Shown here: one piece after another, positions 26,141-36,320 of the stretch
How the letters are laid out: every line of letters begins with the position of its first letter
Position numbering within the stretch: the first letter of the stretch is position 1
From: Buttiauxella agrestis ATCC 33320
Lineage (GTDB): Bacteria; Pseudomonadota; Gammaproteobacteria; Enterobacterales; Enterobacteriaceae
Direction of reading: 5' to 3'
Assembly (NCBI RefSeq): GCF_000735355.1
Contig: NZ_JMPI01000058.1
Location: 1 to 50,432 of the forward strand
DNA: 50,432 nucleotides
Notes under the pieces: generated by a model
Databases searched by the model: none
What the model was told of the DNA's origin: nothing
Seen by the model: only the letters and a program-made list of their open reading frames with translations
Program-made: the position numbers and the translations under genes

Positions 26141-26241
26141 CTATATATAAAAAATGTGCCTACTTGCGATTTTATACTCTTGGACTGATTATCACATAGT
26201 CCTTTGGCGAAATATTTAATGGGATTTATGGAGATAATGGA

Positions 26242-27231
26242 ATGAAAGCAGCATTTTATGAAAAGTGCGGTACAGCACATGATGTTTTGCTAATAAGCGA
26301 GTTACCCGATCCGATCCCTGGACCAGGTGAGGTGCGCGTCCGCATTGCCTTCTCCGGACTCAATCCGACTGACATCAAATCTCGTACTGGCTTTGCGGGA
26401 TCAAAACAGAAATTTCCTCGAATTATTCCGCATCAGGATGGTTCCGGCGTGATTGATATGATCGGATCTGGAGTTACGGCAGAGCGCATTGGACAGAAAG
26501 TGTGGGTTTATGAGGCACAATCAGGGCGTGCTTTTGGAACCGCTGCACAATATGTCGTTATTCCTTCACAAAATGCCGTTGTATTACCGGACAATATTTC
26601 TTTTGAAACAGGTGCATGCCTCGGTATTCCCGCGATGACAGCACACCGCTGTTTGTTTGCCGATGGAGATTTACGTGGAAAATGGGTACTTATTCAGGGC
26701 GGTGCAGGGGCTGTAGGAACAGCAGCCATTCTTCTGAGTAAATGGGCTGGGGCAAGAGTTATAACCACAGTGAGTCGTCCGGAGCAAGAAGATGTCGTTC
26801 GTAAACTTGGCGCCGATATTATTGTTAACCGGCATACCGAAGATGTGGCTGAGCGAGTCAAGCAAGCAACCGGTGGGTTCGGTGTTGATCGAATTGTCGA
26901 TGTCGACTTAGTGAGTAACCTCAATACAGATGTGACTTGCCTGAAAAAATCTGGTGTCATTAGTGCCTACGCCACTGAAGAGCCATCGGCTCAGCTGCAT
27001 ATTCCTTTTTTGAAAACAATGTTTGAAGGTTTTGTCTTTCGTTTTGTATTTGTCTATACCATGCCGGAAGAAGCACGAAACGAAGCCATCCGTGATATCA
27101 CAGCCTGTCTGAGAATGGAGTCCTACACTCCTGAGATCGCGCTAACGCTTCCTCTTGTTGATATTGCTGTTGGTCATGAGGCTATGGAGCAGGGTAAGGC
27201 TATCGGCAAAATATTAATCAGCCTGGAATAG
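26242..27231 (+). CDS. Zinc-independent MDR-family NADPH:quinone reductase-like protein
   Basis: 329 residues. The GroES-like N-terminal domain begins MKAAFYEKCG and includes GPGEVRVRIAFSGLNPTDIK. The nucleotide-binding fold has VLIQGGAGAVGTAAILLSKWAGARV near 150-172, a variant of the AxxGxxG NADPH loop. I see no catalytic-zinc residues, so it belongs with quinone oxidoreductases rather than alcohol dehydrogenases. It would reduce quinones or activated alkenes in the cytosol. GGAGA precedes the ATG. It is divergent from the HxlR gene, its likely repressor; two aldo-keto reductases follow after a 161-bp gap. Confidence 0.88.
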   Translation: MKAAFYEKCGTAHDVLLISELPDPIPGPGEVRVRIAFSGLNPTDIKSRTGFAGSKQKFPRIIPHQDGSGVIDMIGSGVTAERIGQKVWVYEAQSGRAFGTAAQYVVIPSQNAVVLPDNISFETGACLGIPAMTAHRCLFADGDLRGKWVLIQGGAGAVGTAAILLSKWAGARVITTVSRPEQEDVVRKLGADIIVNRHTEDVAERVKQATGGFGVDRIVDVDLVSNLNTDVTCLKKSGVISAYATEEPSAQLHIPFLKTMFEGFVFRFVFVYTMPEEARNEAIRDITACLRMESYTPEIALTLPLVDIAVGHEAMEQGKAIGKILISLE

Positions 27232-27344
27232 CGCTTCTTGAATCATTTTAATGTCCGCTTCACGCACTAAGCCGACCGCCAACCCTTCTAAATTAATGAG
27301 CCTCACTAATAAACCCTAGCTAATTACCCCATCTAATCGAATAA

Positions 27345-29260
<1,916 letters not shown>

Positions 29261-29269
29261 TATCCGGAC

Positions 29270-29294
29270 GGGTCCGCTGAGATTGGCGGACCCT

Positions 29295-29297
<3 letters not shown>
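29270..29297 (+). terminator. Rho-independent terminator
   Basis: GGGTCCGC / GCGGACCC with an 8-nt loop is followed by TTTATT. It lies 9 bp after the aldo-keto reductase and touches the stop codon of the convergent LysR gene. Confidence 0.88.
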
Positions 29298-30227
<930 letters not shown>

Positions 30228-30336
30228 TCATGAAGGGTGTTCATAGACACAATCATTTTAGCCCTATTACTGACAATAATGATAATTGATATTCTGACCG
30301 TATCGAAAATAAGTCTGAATTATCAGAAGGTTTATC

Positions 30337-31128
30337 ATGAAAATACTCGTTGCAGGAGCGACAGGAAGTATTGGTCTTCATGTCGTGAATACCGCTATTG
30401 AAATGGGACATCAGCCCGTAGCGCTGGTCAGAAATAAACGCAAAGTAAAATTGCTTCCTCGTGGAACGGATGTTTTTTACGGCGATGTTTCACTGCCTGA
30501 AACACTCACCGATTTGCCGAAAAATATTGATGCCATCATCTTCACTCTCGGTTCCGATGGCCAGGGTCGTATTGGTGCCAGAGCGATAGATTACGGCGGT
30601 GTGCGTAATATTTTAAGGATATTCAAGGATACGCCTGTTCGCATCGGCTTAATGACCACGATTGGCGTGACTGAACGGCTCAGCACCTGGAACCAGCGTA
30701 CTGAAGTTCATGACTGGAAAAGACGTGCCGAACGTCTGGTCAGGGCAAGTGGTCATCCCTATACCATCGTCAGGCCCGGCTGGTTTGATTACAACAATGA
30801 TGATGAACACAGAATCGTTATGCTTCAGGGAGATCGTCGCCATGCAGGAACACCGGAAGATGGTGTGATATCCCGGGAGCAAATAGCCCAGGTTCTGGTC
30901 AGTGCCCTGACCAACGACGAGGCAAAAAATAAAACGTTCGAGCTGGTGGCTGTACCAGGAGAAGCACAGCAGGATCTTACCCCACTGTTTGCAGACCTGC
31001 AGACTGATAATCCACAAAAAAATGATGGAGTTCTAGACATAGACAATATGCCTCTACGTGAAGAACCTGACTGCATTATTAACGAGCTGAACCTGTATTC
31101 AAAAAAATTAACCAATCTACAACCCTGA
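30337..31128 (+). CDS. NmrA-like NAD(P)-binding SDR (atypical short-chain dehydrogenase)
   Basis: 263 residues. A Rossmann fold opens with ILVAGATGSIGLHVV (GxxGxxG). Further motifs are ALVRNKRK, VFYGDVS, IIFTLGS, and YTIVRPGWF near 148. The usual YxxxK catalytic pair is not evident, which places it with NAD(P)-binding sensor or isomerase-like atypical SDRs. Function beyond nucleotide binding cannot be named. It is divergent from the LysR gene, with an intergenic space of 151 bp. AGAAGG precedes the ATG. Its stop codon lies within operator box 3, which belongs to the next gene. Confidence 0.82.
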   Translation: MKILVAGATGSIGLHVVNTAIEMGHQPVALVRNKRKVKLLPRGTDVFYGDVSLPETLTDLPKNIDAIIFTLGSDGQGRIGARAIDYGGVRNILRIFKDTPVRIGLMTTIGVTERLSTWNQRTEVHDWKRRAERLVRASGHPYTIVRPGWFDYNNDDEHRIVMLQGDRRHAGTPEDGVISREQIAQVLVSALTNDEAKNKTFELVAVPGEAQQDLTPLFADLQTDNPQKNDGVLDIDNMPLREEPDCIINELNLYSKKLTNLQP

Positions 31129-31151
31129 CAATTTTGTCATATAGCGGTCAG
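31125..31151 (+). promoter_or_regulatory. Operator box 3 (CTGACA-N4-TGTCA-N7-GTCAG)
   Basis: Third ungapped match to the motif seen at 19012 and 22421. A possible -10 (TATATT, 31173-31178) lies 21 bp downstream and the BhsA/YhcN-like ATG 101 bp downstream. Since the gene is about 10 kb away from the two-component genes, the match suggests a small regulon rather than only self-regulation. Confidence 0.6.
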
Positions 31152-31167
31152 TCTCATGACAGCTTAG

Positions 31168-31191
31168 GTCTGTATATTTGAATATACAGAC
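31168..31191. promoter_or_regulatory. Perfect 11-bp palindrome in the leader of the BhsA-like gene
   Basis: GTCTGTATATT / AATATACAGAC with a 2-bp centre overlaps the possible -10 element of box 3. It could be a repressor operator at this promoter. If transcribed, it would be a small hairpin. Confidence 0.5.
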
Positions 31192-31252
31192 GGAGGAAGT
31201 TACTCCTGATAAAAACCCAGCTTCAAACATATTGTTAAATGAGGAGCTAGAT

Positions 31253-31504
31253 ATGAAAACACTACTTATTACTACTTTGGTCATGGGATTTATTTCAGTG
31301 AATGCCGCCTCTGCTGCTCAGGAAATTAATCATGCCGATGGGAAACAAAAGATGGGTGTAGTCTCAGCCAGCAATGCCTATACGCTTGAGGAGTTATCGG
31401 ATGTCCTTTCTCGTAAGGCTGATGGGGAAGGAGCAACGTCGTTCAAAATTCTGTCAACCACGGGGAATAACCGGCTGCATGGGGTTGCTGAAATCTATAA
31501 ATAA
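31253..31504 (+). CDS. BhsA/McbA/YhcN-family small periplasmic stress protein
   Basis: 83 residues from ATG 31253 with GAGGAGC upstream. The Sec signal peptide (LLITTLVMGFISVNAASA, cleavage near 22) is followed by one YdgH/BhsA/McbA-like domain: KMGVVSASNAYTLEEL, ADGEGATSFKILSTTGNNRLHGVAEIYK. Family members are single-domain periplasmic or outer-membrane-associated proteins induced by acid, oxidants, copper or biofilm conditions. Its promoter region carries operator box 3, so it may respond to the same two-component system as the exported enzymes. Confidence 0.88.
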   Translation: MKTLLITTLVMGFISVNAASAAQEINHADGKQKMGVVSASNAYTLEELSDVLSRKADGEGATSFKILSTTGNNRLHGVAEIYK

Positions 31505-31563
31505 TCATTAGCATCCTGAACAGGATGTGTCACAGCCCTCTTATAGTGAGTGTCGATTTATGT

Positions 31564-31854
31564 TCAGACCTCTCCACACCTTTGGCGAACTTTACGGACC
31601 TTCTCTGACCAGCGGTCATAGCGACGCTGATACCACTCACGAGTGATAGCCTCAAAGGAGTTTTCTGCGTCTTGTTGACGACTAAGTTTCTCAATTTTGC
31701 GTTCAAGCGAAGGATCGTTACCAGCCGCTAATGCCCTTTTAGCATCCTCACGCTTACTTCAGGCTTCAGCTAAAGAGACATCAGGGTAAACGCCAATCGC
31801 GGGCAGCTTCTCTTTAGGTTTTGCAGTTTCAACCTGACGAGCAGTTAACTTCAA
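31564..31854 (-). pseudogene. Decayed P4-type integrase fragment
   Basis: Read from 31854, the frame starts with TTG where ATG is expected: LKLTARQVETAKPKEK, the usual N-terminus of P4-family tyrosine integrases. Then about 30 residues are missing before LPAIGVYPDVSLAEA. A TGA stop follows (AEA-stop-SKREDA, where family members have Arg). Reading continues through ALAAGNDPSLERK and FEAITREWYQRR and ends after RQRCGEV. The catalytic C-terminal domain is absent. The fragment starts 110 bp from the 3' end of glyU, as in integrases inserted at tRNA genes. It marks a former integrative element on this side. Confidence 0.85.
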
Positions 31855-31963
31855 TGTGGGGTATGGATGGGGGTACAATTGAGTTCAATAGACTAATAGA
31901 ATGCTATAACTACTGACTTATTAAGGGAAAATTGAGTTTGGTAGACTTCAGGAGACTTGAGAT

Positions 31964-32037
31964 TGGAGCGGGTGAAGGGAATCGAACCCTCGTATGCAGC
32001 TTGGGAAGCTGCCGTTCTACCATTGAACTACACCCGC
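31964..32037 (-). tRNA. glyU: tRNA-Gly (anticodon CCC)
   Basis: The 74-nt sequence folds into a standard cloverleaf. The acceptor stem is GCGGGTG / CACCCGC and the D-arm is GTTCAATGGTAGAAC. The anticodon stem GCAGC / GCTGC has loop TTCCCAA (anticodon CCC at 32003-32005), the T-arm contains GGTTCGATTCC, and the 3' end TCCA is encoded. It reads GGG codons. E. coli glyU lies next to ygeR/actS, as here. Confidence 0.97.
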
Positions 32038-32053
32038 TTTGAAGTGCGTAGGC

Positions 32054-32081
32054 ATTATAGACGTTCAGCTTTTACTGGCAA
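32054..32081 (-). promoter_or_regulatory. Sigma-70 promoter of glyU
   Basis: On the minus strand TTGCCA (32076-32081) and TATAAT (32054-32059) are separated by 16 bp, and the -10 lies 16 bp before the tRNA 5' end. Confidence 0.8.
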
Positions 32082-32125
32082 GCGCCTTTTAAGTTATGTG
32101 ATGGATTATTAAGCGATTGTTTTTA

Positions 32126-32160
32126 TTAAGCAGGGGAAACTATCGGTTTCCCCTGCTTAA
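32126..32160. repeat. Strong inverted repeat between glyU and the MFS remnant
   Basis: Perfect 15-bp arms (TTAAGCAGGGGAAAC and its complement) with loop TATCG. It lies 11 bp beyond the end of the MFS remnant and could have been that gene's terminator, but there is no T-run on either strand. Confidence 0.6.
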
Positions 32161-32171
32161 TAAAGCCTGAC

Positions 32172-32714
32172 TCAGCTCTTTTTCGGGCACACAAACAGCG
32201 CCACGATTGGAGAGACAACCATTAACGCAAATGCCCAAATGAAGCCCATGGTGAACCCGCCGGTTGCATCGATAGATCAGCCAATTAGCTGGCTATTTGC
32301 GGTAGCGATAACAAACGTGCATACCCAGAATGTCGACATGGTGTAGGTCACGGTTTACGTATTCGCGCCTTTTAACGTCTCTTTTGGAATCGAGAAGATA
32401 AAGGCAAACCAGGTCGCAAACACAAAACCGGTCAGGAACGAACAAACCAGAATCAGGATGTCATTGGTCGCGAACAGCATGATAAAAGTGGTAATCGCCA
32501 TCACAATGCTGGTGCTAAATAGCCAGTTTTTATAATGATAGCCACGAGCTTTGCAGAACGGGTCCGCTATCGCTCCGAGCATAATCCCCACCTGGTTCAC
32601 CGTCCCGCTCAGATGAGCGTGAGATTCGGGCGGCAGGTGCGCGTATTTCGCGTAGTACAACGGCAGGAAGGTGAACCAAACCGCGCCGAGCACCAGGGTA
32701 ATGCGTGACAGAGA
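32172..32714 (-). pseudogene. Remnant of an MFS transporter (C-terminal half)
   Basis: The frame gives LGAVWFTFLPLYYAKYAHL, helices such as WLFSTSIVMAITTFIML and LVCSFLTGFVFATWFAFIF, and then SIPKETLKGANT. A TAA (32355-32357) interrupts it there. Reading continues in the same frame through MSTFWVCTFVIATANSQLIG, a TGA, and a last helix ending VALFVCPKKS. An in-frame stop at 32715-32717 and a terminator right behind show that the N-terminal half is deleted. Two nonsense mutations plus truncation make it non-functional. The substrate class of the parent transporter is not clear. Confidence 0.8.
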
Positions 32715-32736
32715 TCAAGCGCGAGGGGATTTATTA

Positions 32737-32760
32737 AAAGCCAGATTAACTCTGGCTTTT
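32737..32760 (-). terminator. Terminator of actS
   Basis: AAAAGCCAGA / TCTGGCTTTT with a 4-5 nt loop directly follows the stop codon of actS, with T-rich sequence on the exit side. Confidence 0.85.
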
Positions 32761-32765
32761 AATCA

Positions 32766-33527
32766 TTAGCAGGAAGGTTTACTGCCCGCAGGAGGCAAAT
32801 AACGCTGCGGATCAATAGCGGTCGCACGATAGCGAATCTGGAAATGTAGATTCACTGAATCTGAACCGCTGCTGCCCATGGTGGCAATTTTCTGCCCGGC
32901 AGCCACTTTTTGGCTGGTGTTCACAAGCGTCGTTTCGTTGTGGGCGTAGGCGGTGATGTAATCTTCATTATGTTTAATCATCACCAGATTGCCGTAGCCA
33001 CGAAGCTGGTTGCCAACATAAACCACGGTGCCAGCGGCAGAGGCGTAAATGGGTTGCCCGCGTTTGCCCGCGATATCAATGCCTTTGTTGCCGCCATCGC
33101 TATTGGAGAACGGCACGATCACTTTGCCCGTTGTCGGCCAGCGCCAGCATTTTGATCCCACAGGAGGTGCTGCCACTTTGGCAACGCTGCTGGTCGAAGA
33201 TGAACGTGGTTTGGATGTTTTCGCCACCGCCGTTTTCTTCGAGGAAGAACCGGAGCTGCCTTTAACGCGAAGCTTTTGCCCGACTTCCAGGGTATAAGGC
33301 GCGGAAATGCCATTAAGACGCGCCAACTCGCCAACACTTGAGCCGGTCATGCGTGAAATTCGATAGAGTGTGTCGCCACGTTTAACGGTGTAAACCGGCC
33401 CACTATAGTTTCCTGCGGAGGCTTTAGAAGTGCTCGCTTTGTTTGATGAGCAAGCGACGAGAAACAGGCCCAGGAGCAGGACGATGGCGTTGAGTGACCA
33501 TTTTCTGACTGTGCTTTCCTTGCGCAA
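32766..33527 (-). CDS. actS: ActS (YgeR), LytM-domain activator of cell-wall amidases
   Basis: 253 residues, matching E. coli YgeR/ActS. A lipoprotein signal (LLLGLFLVAC, lipobox Cys near 26) is followed by a LysM domain (YTVKRGDTLYRISRMTG, about 46-89), a Ser/Lys linker, and an M23/LytM domain with GNKGIDIAGKRGQPIYA and ITAYAHNETTLVN. The LytM domain lacks the full set of metal ligands, in line with its known role as an activator of amidase AmiC and relatives rather than an enzyme. The start is TTG 33527: GAGGA lies 5 bp upstream and the signal peptide begins from it. Its position next to glyU is the E. coli arrangement. Confidence 0.93.
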   Translation of the reverse strand: MRKESTVRKWSLNAIVLLLGLFLVACSSNKASTSKASAGNYSGPVYTVKRGDTLYRISRMTGSSVGELARLNGISAPYTLEVGQKLRVKGSSGSSSKKTAVAKTSKPRSSSTSSVAKVAAPPVGSKCWRWPTTGKVIVPFSNSDGGNKGIDIAGKRGQPIYASAAGTVVYVGNQLRGYGNLVMIKHNEDYITAYAHNETTLVNTSQKVAAGQKIATMGSSGSDSVNLHFQIRYRATAIDPQRYLPPAGSKPSC

Positions 33528-33601
33528 ACTAATCCTCGGAATACATTAACTGAAAAGAAGATGTTCCTCCCCGCAGTGACGCAGGGAGGAACGAGTACCA
33601 C

Positions 33602-35116
33602 TTACTTAACCGGGCGCAGGGCCGGGAACAGGATAACGTCGCGGATGGTGTGGCTGTTTGTGAACAGCATAACCATACGGTCGATACCAATGCCCAGACC
33701 CGCTGTTGGCGGCAAGCCGTGCTCCAGAGCAGTCACGTAGTCTTCGTCGAAGAACATTGCTTCGTCGTCGCCTGCATCTTTTGCAGAAACCTGGTCTGCA
33801 AAGCGCTGAGCCTGATCTTCTGCATCGTTCAGCTCAGAGAAGCCGTTACCGATTTCACGGCCACCGATGAAGAACTCGAAGCGGTCAGTAATTTCTGGGT
33901 TTTCGTCGTTACGACGCGCCAGTGGAGAAACTTCTGCCGGGTATTCGGTGATGAAGGTCGGCTGAATCAGATGGCTTTCAGCCACTTCTTCAAAGATTTC
34001 TGTCACAACGCGGCCCAGGCCCCAGCTCTTCTCAACTTTGATGCCGATAGCCGCTGCGATTTCCAGAGCCTTAGCCATATCGTCCAGATCCGCAATATCG
34101 GTTTCCGGGCGGTATTTTTTAATAGCTTCGCGCATGGTCAGTTTTGCGAACGGCTGGTCGAAATCAAACACCTCTTCGCCATACTGAACTTGTGCTGTAC
34201 CCAACACATCATGTGCCAGAGTACGGAACAGAGACTCGGTCAGCTCGATAAGGTCCTTGTAATCCGCATACGCCATATAGAGTTCCATCATGGTGAACTC
34301 TGGGTTATGACGCGGAGAAATGCCTTCGTTACGGAAGTTACGGTTGATTTCGAAGACGCGATCGAAGCCACCTACAACCAGACGTTTCAGATACAGTTCC
34401 GGCGCAATACGCAGGTACATATCGATGTCCAGCGCATTGTGGTGGGTGATGAACGGACGCGCAGAAGCACCACCAGGGATGACTTGCATCATTGGAGTTT
34501 CAACTTCCATAAAGCCACGGTTAACCATGAAGTTACGGACGCCAGCCATGATCTGAGAACGAATTTTAAAGGTCTTGCGGGATTCATCGTTGGAGATCAA
34601 ATCCAAATAACGCTGACGATAACGCGCTTCTTGATCCTGCAAACCGTGGAATTTGTCTGGCAGCGGACGCAATGCTTTGGTCAGCAGACGCAGCTCAGTA
34701 CAGTGAATTGAAAGCTCACCGGTTTTGGTTTTGAACAGCTTGCCGCGAGCGCCCAGGATATCGCCAAGGTCCCATTTTTTGAACTGCTCGTTGTAGATGC
34801 CTTCTGGCAAATCATCACGGGCAACGTAAAGCTGAATGCGGCCACCGACATCTTGCAGAGTCACGAAAGACGCTTTACCCATAATACGGCGCGTCATCAT
34901 ACGGCCCGCAACGGCAACTTCGATGCCCAGCTCTTCCAGCTCTTCGTTCTCTTTGGCGTCGAAGTCAGCGTGCAGTTGGTCAGAGGTGTGATCGCGACGG
35001 AAATCATTTGGGAAAGCAATGCCCTGCTCACGCAGGCCAGCCAGCTTCTCGCGGCGTGCTTTCAGTTCATTGTTAAGATCAACCGCTTCGGTGCCCTGCT
35101 CTTGTTGTTCAGACAT
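33602..35116 (-). CDS. lysS: Lysyl-tRNA synthetase, class II
   Basis: 504 residues (E. coli LysS has 505), near identical over long stretches. The N-terminal OB-fold at about 60-150 binds the anticodon. The class II catalytic domain shows motif 1 ([16 protein letters not shown]), motif 2 ([18 protein letters not shown]) and motif 3 ([11 protein letters not shown]). It charges tRNA-Lys in the cytosol. It follows prfB by 9 bp, the conserved prfB-lysS operon. Confidence 0.99.
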   Translation of the reverse strand: MSEQQEQGTEAVDLNNELKARREKLAGLREQGIAFPNDFRRDHTSDQLHADFDAKENEELEELGIEVAVAGRMMTRRIMGKASFVTLQDVGGRIQLYVARDDLPEGIYNEQFKKWDLGDILGARGKLFKTKTGELSIHCTELRLLTKALRPLPDKFHGLQDQEARYRQRYLDLISNDESRKTFKIRSQIMAGVRNFMVNRGFMEVETPMMQVIPGGASARPFITHHNALDIDMYLRIAPELYLKRLVVGGFDRVFEINRNFRNEGISPRHNPEFTMMELYMAYADYKDLIELTESLFRTLAHDVLGTAQVQYGEEVFDFDQPFAKLTMREAIKKYRPETDIADLDDMAKALEIAAAIGIKVEKSWGLGRVVTEIFEEVAESHLIQPTFITEYPAEVSPLARRNDENPEITDRFEFFIGGREIGNGFSELNDAEDQAQRFADQVSAKDAGDDEAMFFDEDYVTALEHGLPPTAGLGIGIDRMVMLFTNSHTIRDVILFPALRPVK

Positions 35117-35125
35117 GTTGGTTCC

Positions 35126-36224
35126 TCATAACCCTGCTTTCAAACTTGCTTCGATAAATTTGTCCAGATCGCCATCCAGTACCGCCTGCGTGTTACGGGT
35201 TTCTACACCAGTACGCAAGTCTTTGATACGTGAGTCGTCCAGTACGTAAGAACGAATCTGGCTGCCCCAGCCGATATCCGATTTGTTGTCTTCCAGCGAC
35301 TGCTTCTCAGCATTTTTCTTCTGCATTTCCAGCTCGTATAACTTCGCCTTCATCTGCTTCATCGCCTGATCTTTGTTCTTATGCTGCGAACGATCGTTCT
35401 GGCACTGAGTCACGGTATTGGTCGGAAGGTGGGTAATACGTACCGCAGATTCTGTACGGTTAACGTGCTGACCACCAGCGCCCGATGCACGGTAAACGTC
35501 GATACGCAGATCCGCTGGATTGATTTCGATATCAATGTCGTCATCCACTTCTGGATACACGAAAGCGGAGCTAAAGGAGGTATGGCGACGGCCACCGGAA
35601 TCGAATGGGCTTTTACGCACCAGGCGGTGCACGCCAGTTTCGGTACGCAACCAGCCAAAGGCATATTCACCCTGAATGCGAATAGTCACGGATTTAATCC
35701 CGGCGACTTCACCTTCAGACTCTTCAATGATTTCAGTTTTGAAGCCACGCGCTTCTGCCCAACGCAGATACATACGCATCAACATGCTGGCCCAGTCTTG
35801 CGCCTCGGTGCCGCCAGAACCTGCCTGAATGTCGATATAGCAATCCGCGCTATCGTATTCGCCGGAGAACATGCGACGGAATTCCAGCTGCGCCAGTTTG
35901 GCTTCGAGTTGGTCTATCTCAACAATGGTTTCATTGAAGGTATCTTCGTCGTCGGCTTCGACGGCCAATTCCAGCAAGCCGTTAACATCTTCCAGCCCCT
36001 GAGTCATTTGGTCTAAGGTATCGACAATGGCTTCCAGTGCAGAACGCTCTTTACCTAACGCTTGCGCGCGCTCAGGTTCGTTCCACACATCAGGCTGTTC
36101 AAGCTCTGCGTTTACTTCTTCCAGGCGCTCTTTCTTGGCATCGTAGTCAAAGATACCCCCTAAGAACGTCGCTGCGCTCGGTGAGGTCCTGGATGCGGTT
36201 TTTTACCGGGTTAATTTCAAACAT
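35126..36224 (-). CDS. prfB: Peptide chain release factor 2, with programmed +1 frameshift
   Basis: The product is 365 residues, as in E. coli. Codons 1-25 run from ATG 36224 to CTT at 36150-36152 and are followed by TGA. Skipping the T at 36149 continues the frame at GAC 36148 to the stop at 35126. Residues include the SPF anticodon-like motif (KSPFDSGG) that reads UGA/UAA and the GGQ hydrolysis motif (SGAGGQH). Residue 246 is Ala (YRASGAGGQ), not the Thr of E. coli K-12. RF2 controls its own level: when it is scarce, ribosomes pause at the UGA and shift. recJ ends 96 bp upstream and lysS follows after 9 bp. Confidence 0.98.
36147..36161 (-). promoter_or_regulatory. prfB +1 frameshift site
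   Basis: The minus strand reads AGG GGG TAT CTT TGA followed by C. AGGGGG acts as an internal Shine-Dalgarno, CTT is the slippery codon and TGA is the in-frame stop. This is the classical site. Confidence 0.98.
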
Positions 36225-36320
36225 GGTCTGTATTATCTTATGTTGATGACAGAAGACGAAAATGCGGTCGTAAACCGGAAAGTTTACCGGAATTACGCCG
36301 CTTTTTATAGTTTTGGTTGG

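Noticed and set aside
30260..30300. Fourth copy of the operator box upstream of the NmrA-like gene
   Set aside because: CTGACA and a later CTGAC occur, but the middle and right half-sites do not match the fixed spacing.
33650..34711. Plus-strand frame of 353 codons
   Set aside because: It is antisense to lysS, a clear essential gene; the product has no recognisable features.
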